From contig JAIVEQ010000002.1 of NCBI GenBank assembly GCA_023838465.1, forward strand, positions 62,001-126,000: 64,000 nt of DNA, given 5' to 3'. This document shows, in pieces, positions 8,906-17,548 of this stretch. This DNA is from Candidatus Thiodiazotropha sp. (lineage in GTDB: Bacteria; Pseudomonadota; Gammaproteobacteria; Chromatiales; Chromatiaceae). Positions within the stretch are counted from its first letter, which is position 1. Each line of letters begins with the position of its first letter. Made by a program: the position numbers and the translations under genes. The notes under the pieces are model-generated. The model was not told the DNA's origin. It made no database searches and was given only the letters and a program-made list of their open reading frames with translations.

Positions 8906-9559
8906 CTAAGCAGCCGTATCAATTGCAATGCTCTGCCGTTCAAACTCCATATATTGCTTAGATAACTCAGCCATAGCCCGATAGAAGGGTATTTCAGCTT
9001 CATTCATGACTGCATCACAGAATTGATTTACCCAACAGAATAAATGTTGTTCAAGAAATTTACGTTGTACTGTCAGACAATGTTCTGCACGCTTGCGATC
9101 TTGCTGCAGCCACATGTCGGTTTCCCACTCGGCCAGCTTCTGCATAAACTCAAGTTCAACGCTTATATGATCAGGAAGACCAGTAAACTCTTTCCCATAA
9201 TCGAGGCCTGTTGTCTCGATAAATTTTTTCACTTCAACGGTCTTTACACCCCATAGGCCACCTGTGTCGCCATCCATCTCGCAAAAGATAGATTCATGGG
9301 CCGAGATATGCGGACCAGGACCAATGAATAAGCGGGTATACTCTATTGCCAACTCTTCCACCACCTTGGATTCAGGGTTAGTATAGAATCGCTCACCTAA
9401 CTCAACGCCCAAGTCTGTGAAGATCTCCGACAAACGGGAACTTCTCATTTCCTTGATGAGACCCCCACTTGGCTCCTCCCGAAAAACAGTACTCATTAGC
9501 CCATAAATATCACTTCGTGACTTGGCGTTATCGGCCAACTCTTTCCAGTTAATTCCCAT
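8906..9559 (-). CDS. TorD/DmsD-type maturation chaperone
   Basis: 217 aa, all-alpha. The start at 9559 has GGAGGG six bases upstream; an upstream in-frame start would add nine residues. It contains the TorD-family pattern EYTRLFIGPGPHISAHESIF around residues 75-95 and a C-terminal helical half with conserved HISVELEFMQKLAEWE. Such proteins bind the Tat signal of a molybdoenzyme and help cofactor insertion before export. It is the last gene of the leftward Mo-oxidoreductase operon, 81 bases after the catalytic subunit, which is its likely client. Confidence 0.88.
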   Translation of the reverse strand: MGINWKELADNAKSRSDIYGLMSTVFREEPSGGLIKEMRSSRLSEIFTDLGVELGERFYTNPESKVVEELAIEYTRLFIGPGPHISAHESIFCEMDGDTGGLWGVKTVEVKKFIETTGLDYGKEFTGLPDHISVELEFMQKLAEWETDMWLQQDRKRAEHCLTVQRKFLEQHLFCWVNQFCDAVMNEAEIPFYRAMAELSKQYMEFERQSIAIDTAA

Positions 9560-9640
9560 TTCAGCCCTCCTCTCACACTCAATCATTGGTAATGATTCAG
9601 CAGCCCCTCCTTTTGGGGCTGCTGAATGGTTACTGTCAAT

Positions 9641-12163
9641 CTATGCCTTGGCGACTCTTACAACGGTATCCATCCACCTTTGCCCACCGCTAATCGGGTC
9701 TGAACTGTTCGGAATGATCGAATTGGGATGAGTTCCGTGCTTATCCCACCACATGTTCTTGGCATCCGGATCTGCAGTTGCACCACCGGGTGTAGGAGAA
9801 CTTTTACCCGACCCGTAGATGCCGGAATGCTGACGCCCAAAGTGGTGTGAAATGGCGATGATGCCAGGGATGATACCTTCGGTTACATGGGCCGTGGTGG
9901 TTATCTCACCGAGGTCACTGGCCACCTTAATACGGTCACCCTCCTTGATGCCACGATCGGCAGCGGTCTTGCTGTTGATCCATGCAGGGTTGTCGTGCTT
10001 GATCTCAGAAAGCCACTTACAATGGGCCGTACGGGAATGGGTATGGACGGCAACCTTGTAGGTAGTCAAATGTAAATCATCCTTGCCCATCTTCTGATGC
10101 TCAGGTATCGGCGTATAGGTCGGGAACGGAGGGAAGCCCTTAGCCGCGAAGTTGTCGGAGTAGAAGTCAAGCAAGCCGGACTTTAAGAACGAAGTGTTCG
10201 GTGGATAGGCTTTGCGTGGCGTTCCCTCAATATTCTGAGCAACATAGGCATCCTTGGCCCCTTCTACTCCCAGATAACCTTTACTGCTGGCTTCGGCCTC
10301 ACTGACCCCCGCCTTCTTGTAGTTCCAATAGACGCCAGTTTTTTCATCGAGAATTACACCATCGCCGGAAACATCAACCTTGGCCTCATAAAAGCCGAAA
10401 TTTGGCTTGGCGTTCTTATCATGCCAGACACCATGCTTCTTCATGTATTCGAAGCCACCGGCCTCCCTGACACCCGGTGTCATTTCGCAGGACTGGCGGA
10501 CATACTCCTCCTTGGTCGTATAAGCCAGTTCGATACCCAGCCGTTTCGCCAAACCGGCAAAGATTTCACCCTGATCCCGCGACTCACCCAGTGGTTTGAT
10601 AAGGGGTTGTCGGATGTAAAACTCGGCAACCCCGGTCGGAGATACCATATCTTCAGTATCCCACCGTTCCAGATAAGTGACATCCGGCAGGATAAGGTCG
10701 GCGTATTGCGAAGTCTCGTCATAGACGATGTTTGAATTCACATAGAAGGGGATGAGACTCTCATCCTTTAAGACTGCTTCAGCCTCCTTGTTGTTTCCGT
10801 TGATAAAGGCCTGGTTGTTACAGCTCGACCAGTAGACTTTGGGTCTGCCATTTTGACCGTCCTTGATCATAGGAAGATTCTGCTGGCTTACTTGATGCGT
10901 GGGAAAAGCAGCCTCACCAGGAAAACCATTCACGATATCCAGACCTTTTTGTAGTTTGGCTTTAGGTGAATGGGGTGCCTTCCAACCAGCACCGACGCCC
11001 ATAACCCGCCCACCTTTTCTATCGAGGTTATTAGTGATTGCCGACAGCAACATCGCTGCACGTTCCTGATCTGCACCGTGAAAATGCATAACAGTGCCAC
11101 GATAACCGATCAAACAGGCCGATTTAGCCTTGGCATAGCCCCGTGCAATCTGCTTGATCTTGTCAGCCGGCACACCACTTTCCTTTTCAGCAAACTCCGG
11201 TGTGAACTTAGCAACATGTTCCTTGATAGCTGCGATTTTTTCATCATCAGATGCATGATAATCCGGTGATACACGCATATATTTAAGGTGGTCTTTACGG
11301 AACAATTTTTCGTTCATGATGACGTTGACCATGGAAAGCATCACAAGACCGTCCATGCCAACATTGATGGGTATCCACTCGGTTGACTTGGCGGCTGTGT
11401 TGGAAAGACGCACATCAAAGGTGTATAGCGGGACGTTGCGGTCAACCATTGCACTAATCAGACGTTGCGAAGTTGGAATGTGGTTGGTATGTGTCTCGAA
11501 CTGGTTTGATCCAAAATTAACCACGAAATCTGTATGATCGTAATCCCAGTTATCGTACATCCCTCCCCACAAGCTCTCCTGGCCAACCCACTTTGGTCCC
11601 TCACAGACCGATGTATGGGTACCAATGGTATGAGAGCCGAAGGCATCCATAAAATCATGCATGATCGAGGACTGGCTACCCTTGTGGCGGCCATACTGGT
11701 ACATGAACAGCTCTGGTGTGCCGGCATCAAGAAGCGGTTTGAGCTTGGATGCCATAAGATCCAGCGCCTCGTCCCAGGAGACTCTCTTCCATTTATGTTC
11801 ACCACGCTTGCCCACACGCAGCATCGGATAGAGAATACGGTCCGGGAAGTAGACATGATTGACACCGGCTTGTCCCTTGGCGCAAAGTTTGCCAAGGGTA
11901 CGGATAGAATCCGGGTGCCCCTCAAGTTTTACCAGACGACCATCTTCCACATAGCCCATCATGGCATCACGGGTCACACACTGCCAACACGCGGTGGGGA
12001 TTGCCTGCAACTCCTTCTTCGTAGTTGGAGAAAAATCGCGACCACCCTCCTGCAGCTTGATCGATCCGGCCAATGCGCCTTGACTAAAACCCAATCCTGC
12101 AGCCAGTGCACTGCCACCGCCTGCTGCCAATTTCATAAAATTACGACGATTTAATTTTTTCAT
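9641..12163 (-). CDS. Tat-exported molybdopterin oxidoreductase, catalytic subunit
   Basis: 840 aa member of the DMSO-reductase superfamily. A Tat signal (NRRNFMKLAAGG) shows periplasmic location. The usual [4Fe-4S] site CxxCxxxCx27C reads Cys59-x2-Cys62-x3-Asp66-x27-Cys94, so the third Cys is an Asp. Cys187 (HTSVCEGPKW) is at the place of the Mo ligand of the PsrA/ArrA/TtrA branch. The C-terminal molybdopterin dinucleotide-binding domain is present (about 700-840, TAHCKWLSEI, ISHHFGRQHSG). It works with the ferredoxin subunit and the multihaem cytochrome of the same operon. The substrate cannot be read from sequence; sulfur, selenium or arsenic oxyanions are candidates. It does not clearly match PhsA, TtrA, ArrA or SerA as I know them. 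Confidence 0.85.
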   Translation of the reverse strand: MKKLNRRNFMKLAAGGGSALAAGLGFSQGALAGSIKLQEGGRDFSPTTKKELQAIPTACWQCVTRDAMMGYVEDGRLVKLEGHPDSIRTLGKLCAKGQAGVNHVYFPDRILYPMLRVGKRGEHKWKRVSWDEALDLMASKLKPLLDAGTPELFMYQYGRHKGSQSSIMHDFMDAFGSHTIGTHTSVCEGPKWVGQESLWGGMYDNWDYDHTDFVVNFGSNQFETHTNHIPTSQRLISAMVDRNVPLYTFDVRLSNTAAKSTEWIPINVGMDGLVMLSMVNVIMNEKLFRKDHLKYMRVSPDYHASDDEKIAAIKEHVAKFTPEFAEKESGVPADKIKQIARGYAKAKSACLIGYRGTVMHFHGADQERAAMLLSAITNNLDRKGGRVMGVGAGWKAPHSPKAKLQKGLDIVNGFPGEAAFPTHQVSQQNLPMIKDGQNGRPKVYWSSCNNQAFINGNNKEAEAVLKDESLIPFYVNSNIVYDETSQYADLILPDVTYLERWDTEDMVSPTGVAEFYIRQPLIKPLGESRDQGEIFAGLAKRLGIELAYTTKEEYVRQSCEMTPGVREAGGFEYMKKHGVWHDKNAKPNFGFYEAKVDVSGDGVILDEKTGVYWNYKKAGVSEAEASSKGYLGVEGAKDAYVAQNIEGTPRKAYPPNTSFLKSGLLDFYSDNFAAKGFPPFPTYTPIPEHQKMGKDDLHLTTYKVAVHTHSRTAHCKWLSEIKHDNPAWINSKTAADRGIKEGDRIKVASDLGEITTTAHVTEGIIPGIIAISHHFGRQHSGIYGSGKSSPTPGGATADPDAKNMWWDKHGTHPNSIIPNSSDPISGGQRWMDTVVRVAKA

Positions 12164-12195
12164 ATCAATTCCTCTCTAATACATGCCGCAGGGGA

Positions 12196-13047
12196 CTAAA
12201 CAATCTGATCCACAAAGTGGTCAAGTTTGCCTTTCTTCCGCTGTGTATAGAGGGTCTTCAAGATATTATTCGGATCAATATAGAACACATGCGGGTTGGT
12301 TCCCTCCTCAGCAAGCAACACGTTATCGGGTGTGGCAAGATTGTGCTCTTTCACAAGTTCAGAAACATGACTGTTTGGGTCGTTAAGATCGCCGAAGATA
12401 CGAGCACGCCCCTGACAGGTATTGACACAGGATGGCTCTACACCGTTATCAACTCTATGTGCGCACATATCACACTTGTCCGCGGCCTGCTTGGTGGTAT
12501 CACCACCGGCCTTGACAAAGGGGTCGAACGAACGAACGCCATAAGGACAGGCATCAATACATTTGCCACAGCCGATGCATTTCTCTTTATCGATCAGGAT
12601 CATGCCATCTGGTCGTTTGTATGTGGCGCCGACACGATAACGTATTGTCTTACCATCAGCAGTCTTGAACTTGGCGCGCTCGCCAGGGAATTCGGGACAG
12701 GCCTTCACACAAGGTGGAACACCATCCTCTTTATTCCCTTCACAGTGATTACACATCAAAGGCAGGAACACCTTCTTGGTATTTGGGAAGGTACCCATGG
12801 TCTTCTCTTGGATGACTGCCCTGAATCGGCCAAGAGAGACCCTGTTCTCCGATTTGCACGCCACCGTGCAGGCTCTGCATCCTATACATCGTCTGAGATC
12901 CATGACCATGGCCCAGCGAGGGGCTTTCGATTGCGCCGCCTCGAGATTTACTGTAGGTGTCGCCAGTGCTGCAGCACCAACAGCCACGGTACCGACACCA
13001 CCTAGAAATTTGCGACGACTGATTTCCGGTTGTTTCTGATCACTCAT
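12196..13047 (-). CDS. Four-cluster ferredoxin subunit of Mo-oxidoreductase
   Basis: 283 aa electron-transfer subunit of the DmsB/PsrB/TtrB type. A Tat-like N-terminus (SRRKFLGGVG) is followed by four Cys clusters: CIGCRACTVAC, then CNHC with PPCVKACP, then CIGCGKCIDACPYG, then CDMC with PSCVNTC, giving sixteen ligands for four [4Fe-4S] clusters. It lies 32 bases upstream of the catalytic subunit and presumably takes electrons from the multihaem cytochrome. No NrfD/DmsC-type membrane subunit is encoded here. Confidence 0.93.
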   Translation of the reverse strand: MSDQKQPEISRRKFLGGVGTVAVGAAALATPTVNLEAAQSKAPRWAMVMDLRRCIGCRACTVACKSENRVSLGRFRAVIQEKTMGTFPNTKKVFLPLMCNHCEGNKEDGVPPCVKACPEFPGERAKFKTADGKTIRYRVGATYKRPDGMILIDKEKCIGCGKCIDACPYGVRSFDPFVKAGGDTTKQAADKCDMCAHRVDNGVEPSCVNTCQGRARIFGDLNDPNSHVSELVKEHNLATPDNVLLAEEGTNPHVFYIDPNNILKTLYTQRKKGKLDHFVDQIV

Positions 13048-13100
13048 ATTATTCTCTCCTCATCCTCCACGATAATTGTTGGCGTTACAGTTCCAACGCC

Positions 13101-14627
13101 TCATTCGGTTGTCCTTGTTCCTTCAAGTAGTTCAATAGTGTCTTCGAAATTACCGAAGGCGCCATCAAGAATAGTGATTGCGTATTTCTTGTTGTGAACA
13201 CCGTTACCGACACGCACTACATTCAACAGGTCTTTGCCCTTGACCATCATCGCCTCGACCTGGGTTAGCTGCTCCTCAGTCAAATTCGTTCTCAATTCGG
13301 CAAGGAGATCATGCGCCTCCGCTTCAACCTCTTCTGCACCCGCAACCTCTTTGCTTAGCAACTCCTTCCAGTCATCGAGCATTTGTATGTGTTGCTCGGT
13401 ATGACAGGCGGCGCAGGTATCACCGGCTGCAGTTCTTACATCATGCCCTCTGCTCAATGTCTTCTTTAGATGGCATGCCATACAGTTGGTGTTGACTTCA
13501 TACATCAGATGCGGAGTACCTGAAGTCTCTTCATCGACAGGAATGCCGGCGAGCAACAGCTTTTGATATTTGTGTTGATCGACATGGCAGAGTTGGCAAT
13601 CATTTCGTACAAAGTCGAGATGATCGGTTCTGTTCTTATGTTCGATCACACTGTGACAATCAAAGCAGTCCGCCTTGTCAGGCACATGCTTGTCATGCAT
13701 CAGCGTCCTGTCACCTGCTGTGGCTAGCAAGGTCTGGCTTATGTTGTGGCAAGTCAGACATCCATTCGACACCACATTGCCGGTATCAATCTCTCCCCCG
13801 CCTTTCACCACCTCAAAATGGCAGCTCTCACAGGCTACATTCGATTCCTGTATTGTCTGATGAGTAATCGGCTTCTTGGTTGTTGTCTCATCGCCAACCT
13901 GCAACTGGCTTTGTAATGACGTGACAGGGATCGTATGGCAGATATCGCAGCGGGAGGCACCTTGGTTAAAATCTATGGCTGGCCTGCTTGCAAAGGTGAT
14001 CTTCTGAATATCACTATTTGTACAGCACTCACCCATCTCCGCCCGATCAAGCGTAGGTTTTTCCAGCTTCAGATGGCACAGATAGCAGATCTCCGTGGGA
14101 ACCTCGAAATGCTTATCCTCTGTTGTCTTGAAGTGGCAGGTATCGCAGGTGATTCGGTGGCCATCGAGCGCCTTGTCACTGAAGTGAACCTGGTGTTTGA
14201 ATCGAACTTTCTCTGTGTACTGTATTTCCAGCTCGCCAAGTTTCTTACTGTTGTGGCAGCCTGACTGTAGACAAGCACCATCCTTAATTACCGGACGTAT
14301 GGGTAGTGGGGCATCTGGGTCGTAAAGGTAAGCCGCCAAGTGACGTAACCCTTCGTATTTAGCCTTAAGTGAACTATGCTCACCCGGCAGAAAGTGACAA
14401 TCTATGCAGTCTGCCTGCTTCCCATCGGGATTGTTATCCTTGTGGTGAAAATTTGATTTCCAGGCTTCATACTGTTCTGTCATGGTATGACAACTGCCAC
14501 CACAAAAAGAGGATTGCGCGGTATAGTACTCAACACCACCCCAGGCAGTTAGAAGAAACAGAATTGCTGCAGTAAAGAGAATTGCTGCCAGTCGCCAGGT
14601 AACTCTAATCCCGCTGCCACTGTTCAT
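13101..14627 (-). CDS. Membrane-anchored multihaem c-type cytochrome
   Basis: 508 aa. A single N-terminal membrane anchor (about residues 10-30) is followed by FCGGSCHTM, like the first haem of NapC/NrfH quinol oxidases but with three residues between the Cys. Ten standard CxxCH sites follow (CIDCH, CDTCH, CYLCH, CDICH, CESCH, CLTCH, CFDCH, CQLCH, CMACH, CAACH). A CLQSGCH site has four spacer residues. The protein may thus carry 10-12 haems. The last ~90 residues are a haem-free helical region. It likely passes electrons from quinol to the ferredoxin and Mo subunits. It is the first gene of the operon; a sigma-54 promoter lies about 75 bases upstream. Confidence 0.9.
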   Translation of the reverse strand: MNSGSGIRVTWRLAAILFTAAILFLLTAWGGVEYYTAQSSFCGGSCHTMTEQYEAWKSNFHHKDNNPDGKQADCIDCHFLPGEHSSLKAKYEGLRHLAAYLYDPDAPLPIRPVIKDGACLQSGCHNSKKLGELEIQYTEKVRFKHQVHFSDKALDGHRITCDTCHFKTTEDKHFEVPTEICYLCHLKLEKPTLDRAEMGECCTNSDIQKITFASRPAIDFNQGASRCDICHTIPVTSLQSQLQVGDETTTKKPITHQTIQESNVACESCHFEVVKGGGEIDTGNVVSNGCLTCHNISQTLLATAGDRTLMHDKHVPDKADCFDCHSVIEHKNRTDHLDFVRNDCQLCHVDQHKYQKLLLAGIPVDEETSGTPHLMYEVNTNCMACHLKKTLSRGHDVRTAAGDTCAACHTEQHIQMLDDWKELLSKEVAGAEEVEAEAHDLLAELRTNLTEEQLTQVEAMMVKGKDLLNVVRVGNGVHNKKYAITILDGAFGNFEDTIELLEGTRTTE

Positions 14628-14698
14628 TGCCCCTGTCTTCTCCTACACCAATCTATGGCTAAATATTATTACTGTGAAAAAAGCTTCTCAGAACAGAA

Positions 14699-14714
14699 GG
14701 CAAGAGTCGCGCCA
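14699..14714 (-). promoter_or_regulatory. Sigma-54 promoter of the Mo/cytochrome operon
   Basis: On the minus strand the sequence reads TGGCGCGACTCTTGCC, against the consensus TGGCACG-N4-TTGC(A/T). The invariant GG (14713-14712) and GC (14701-14700) are exactly ten bases apart. Transcription would start near 14688, giving a leader of about 60 bases. The divergent NtrC-type activator gene in the same locus has the GAFTGA motif needed to act on sigma-54. Confidence 0.85.
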
Positions 14715-14776
14715 TTTTCCTATCCACTTGAATTAACAAGAGTAATAAAATACTGGAGAGATTGAGCAAAATAACT

Positions 14777-14796
14777 TGTTACCTGGCGGTAACAAA
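14777..14796. promoter_or_regulatory. Enhancer-like palindrome 1 (GTTACC-N4-GGTAAC)
   Basis: Perfect inverted repeat with eight-base arms, TTGTTACC-TGGC-GGTAACAA, centred about 98 bases upstream of the predicted sigma-54 start. A further GGTAAC half-site lies at 14809-14814. The form and distance fit an upstream activating site for a dimeric Fis-type DNA-binding domain. Confidence 0.75.
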
Positions 14797-14870
14797 AATA
14801 AAAAACAGGTAACCAAGAAAGACTAATACATAAATTTCATACTGTTAGAGTACACAGTCCATATCACTCA

Positions 14871-14886
14871 GTTACCAACGGGTAAC
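14871..14886. promoter_or_regulatory. Enhancer-like palindrome 2 (GTTACC-N4-GGTAAC)
   Basis: GTTACC-AACG-GGTAAC, the same six-base arms as the site at 14777-14796 with a different spacer, centred 92 bases further upstream. Two identical dyads in one divergent gap support a real binding motif for the neighbouring NtrC-type regulator. Confidence 0.75.
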
Positions 14887-15189
14887 ATGCCGATAATTAA
14901 TGAACGCAGCTCTAAGAATTCTTCTTCACCCTGCCTAGATAGGCGCTAATAATTGCTATCAGACTGACCACAATGCACTTACATGTAAATAAAGATAACG
15001 ATATCCAGAAGTTTATAGCGGTTATTTTTTGCTATCATTGCCAGGATAGGGCTTTACAGTTATTAACAGTTATAGTCATTGACAGCTTTAATGCCCCACA
15101 AAGAGTACAAGATACATATTGCTGAGTAGGGTCATGGCATTTAAATCCAACCCTGAGTACTGAGTAGCTATCATTCATGAGGAACCCCA

Positions 15190-16059
15190 GTGCGACTGAT
15201 CTGTTTATTATTGCTTTTCTGGGTCTACCCGGTTTTTGCAACCGAAACAGAGCCGCCCATCCGTTTTGGGTTGACTGCTGTGGTACTCACTGAAAACCTC
15301 AGATTTCTAGACCAGTGGAGCCAATATCTGGCCCAAAAGATGAATCGTAAGGTTGAATTTGTGCTCCGAAAATCTTATCAAGATGTCATGGATCTATTGG
15401 ATTCAGGTGGTATCGAATTTGCCTGGATCTGCGGTTACCCTTATGTCCAGATAAGAAAGCCTGAATCGCTTCAACTCCTGACTGTACCCATCTACCGGGG
15501 AGCACCCCGTTATCACTCTTATATCATCGTCCACCATAACAGCCCACATCAACACTTTAGCGATCTGAAAGGGAATATATTTGCCTTCTCTGACCCGGAT
15601 TCTAATTCAGGATTCCTCTATCCTCTTACCTTGATGATGGATAAAGGCGAAAAACCTGAAACTTTTTTCCGCCAGACATTTTTCACTTTTAATCATGCTG
15701 AGACGGTTCAAGCTGTTTCCGAGCAAGTTGCAGATGGTGGAGCCGTTGATTCCTACATATGGGAATATCTTGCCATCTTCAGACCGGACATCACTGAGAA
15801 AACTCGAATCATAAAAACATCACCGAGCTTTGGCTTTCCACCTATTGTTTCCCGTGTAGGCGTCAATCACACCACAGTCAGTTTAATGAAGAGTACCCTT
15901 GAGAATATGGATGAGGATTCAGCTGGCAAGGAGCTCCTCGAACGACTCAAACTGGATGGCTTTGGCCATTTTTCTGATTCATTGTTCAACGAAATCCGCG
16001 CTATGGCCCATAAAACCCAGAGAGCCGATCCCATTTACTCCATGCTACCAACTGACTAA
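15190..16059 (+). CDS. PhnD-like periplasmic binding protein (sensor input)
   Basis: 289 aa. The start is GTG with AGGA seven bases upstream. An N-terminal signal peptide (LICLLLLFWVYPVFA) is followed by a PhnD/phosphonate-type solute-binding fold: IRFGLTAVV, a Gly/Ala-rich EFAWICGYPYV strand, and GNIFAFSDPDSNSGFLYP. Proteins of this type serve as ligand receptors for kinases next to respiratory reductase operons (compare TtrS and ArrX). It is followed by a histidine kinase after 13 bases and is divergent from the Mo/cytochrome operon, so it probably senses that enzyme's substrate. Confidence 0.85.
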   Translation: MRLICLLLLFWVYPVFATETEPPIRFGLTAVVLTENLRFLDQWSQYLAQKMNRKVEFVLRKSYQDVMDLLDSGGIEFAWICGYPYVQIRKPESLQLLTVPIYRGAPRYHSYIIVHHNSPHQHFSDLKGNIFAFSDPDSNSGFLYPLTLMMDKGEKPETFFRQTFFTFNHAETVQAVSEQVADGGAVDSYIWEYLAIFRPDITEKTRIIKTSPSFGFPPIVSRVGVNHTTVSLMKSTLENMDEDSAGKELLERLKLDGFGHFSDSLFNEIRAMAHKTQRADPIYSMLPTD

Positions 16060-16072
16060 GTGTAGAAAATAG

Positions 16073-17548
16073 ATGCCAATACTTAGCCCAAAATCCTGGC
16101 CATTGGCGATCAAGCTATCACTCACGATCACAGCTGTTGTGGCTGCTGTAGGCTTCATGATCGGCGCAGTAATCGTGGCGCAAGATTGGAAACGTTTTCA
16201 GGATGAATTAGGCGCCAAGGCCCTTCTGCTATCTGAATTCGTCGCCATCACCACACCCAAGGCCATGCTGCGCAAAGACTACTGGCAACTCTATCTAAGC
16301 CTGAAAAACATGGCATCCAGAAGATCAGATACAACAGGAGGTCATGAAGTAATCACCGCCATGATACTTGATACAGAAGGGAAGGTTATGGCACACCTTC
16401 ATCCCGCAGAAAACAAAATGGACCTACCATTTTCACCTGTCAACAGGATTGAAGAGGAGCTGTTCCAACAAGCCATGAGCACAAGATCCACCATTGTGTT
16501 AAGCAGTGGTGGATTTTCAAAGACAGGTTTTCAGGAAGGTGTCGTTCCTATCTTCTCTGATCAAAAATATATGGGCGTTGTGCGCGTTCGTTTATCTGTT
16601 GCGCAGTTATACGAAAAAGCCAAAGATAGCGCGATGATTGTGCTTGCCTTGGTATTTTGCTTCGTTATTATCGGTAGCGGATTGGGTACAATTGTGTCCC
16701 GACGTATGGTCAAGCCCCTCACTGCAGTCACCCAGGGACTGGAAGCGGTTGGCCGAGGTGAAATGACAGATTTTACACCTATTCCTATCAACGAGAGGGA
16801 TGAGATCGGCCGCCTCAGCGTCACCTTCAACCAAATCATGGCTGAACTGGCTGAGAAAAAAATGCTTGAAGAGGAGATCGCAATGAGTGAAAAACTGGTT
16901 GCTCTCGGCCGTATAACAGCAGGTGTTGCGCATGAAGTAAACAACCCCCTCGCTGGACTTCTGAACTGTATCGATACATTGCGCAAGCACCCAGATGATA
17001 AAAAACTGATTGACCGTTACTTACCGGTCATAGACCAAGGACTGCACAGAATTAAAGATATCGTTCACAGCCTGCTGGTGGGTCTTAAGATTGAAGAGAG
17101 CCATGAAACAATGAGTATTCAGCACATTGATAAACTTCATGATCTCATTAAGGCTGAGATTGGAGAGAGGAATATTGATATCATCTGGGAAAACCGCACC
17201 AATAAAGATCTCCATATACCTGGAAAAATTGAACAGATCGTCTGTAACCTGCTAAAGAATGCAGTGGAGATACTTCCACAAGGCGGAAGGGTGGTTTTCT
17301 GCATGCATCAGAATGGGCCACAGCTGGTCATTGAGGTCAGTGATAACGGTCCAGGTATACCATCCAACATAAGGAACCAACTGTTTGATCCCTTTTTTAC
17401 TACCAAGACAAATGGTACAGGGCTGGGTCTATGGGTAGTCTATCGCCTGGTTCAGAGTATGGAGGGCATCATTGAAGTAATGAGTGATGAAGATCAAGGC
17501 ACAACATTCCATGTATCAGTACCGGTTATTACAATGAAGGCAGCCTGA
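16073..17548 (+). CDS. Membrane sensor histidine kinase
   Basis: 491 aa. Two membrane segments (about 14-36 and 182-204) flank a periplasmic domain of ~145 residues. A HAMP linker, a HisKA helix with GVAHEVNNPLAG and a HATPase domain with NLLKNAVEI, DNGPGIP and GTGLGLW follow. It presumably reads the PhnD-like protein encoded just upstream and phosphorylates the regulator just downstream; the regulator's ATG overlaps the TGA of this gene (TGATG). Confidence 0.92.
   Translation: MPILSPKSWPLAIKLSLTITAVVAAVGFMIGAVIVAQDWKRFQDELGAKALLLSEFVAITTPKAMLRKDYWQLYLSLKNMASRRSDTTGGHEVITAMILDTEGKVMAHLHPAENKMDLPFSPVNRIEEELFQQAMSTRSTIVLSSGGFSKTGFQEGVVPIFSDQKYMGVVRVRLSVAQLYEKAKDSAMIVLALVFCFVIIGSGLGTIVSRRMVKPLTAVTQGLEAVGRGEMTDFTPIPINERDEIGRLSVTFNQIMAELAEKKMLEEEIAMSEKLVALGRITAGVAHEVNNPLAGLLNCIDTLRKHPDDKKLIDRYLPVIDQGLHRIKDIVHSLLVGLKIEESHETMSIQHIDKLHDLIKAEIGERNIDIIWENRTNKDLHIPGKIEQIVCNLLKNAVEILPQGGRVVFCMHQNGPQLVIEVSDNGPGIPSNIRNQLFDPFFTTKTNGTGLGLWVVYRLVQSMEGIIEVMSDEDQGTTFHVSVPVITMKAA

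Larger units (their letters stand above)
14628..15189. other. Divergent regulatory region of the Mo respiratory locus
   Basis: 562-base gap between the leftward cytochrome operon and the rightward sensor-regulator operon. It holds the sigma-54 promoter and two GTTACC-N4-GGTAAC dyads. The part next to the regulator genes (14890-15189) is AT-rich and shows no further clear motif. Confidence 0.8.

Noticed and set aside
12217..13005. 262-aa plus-strand ORF opposite the ferredoxin gene
   Set aside because: It is a shadow of the clear four-cluster ferredoxin on the other strand.
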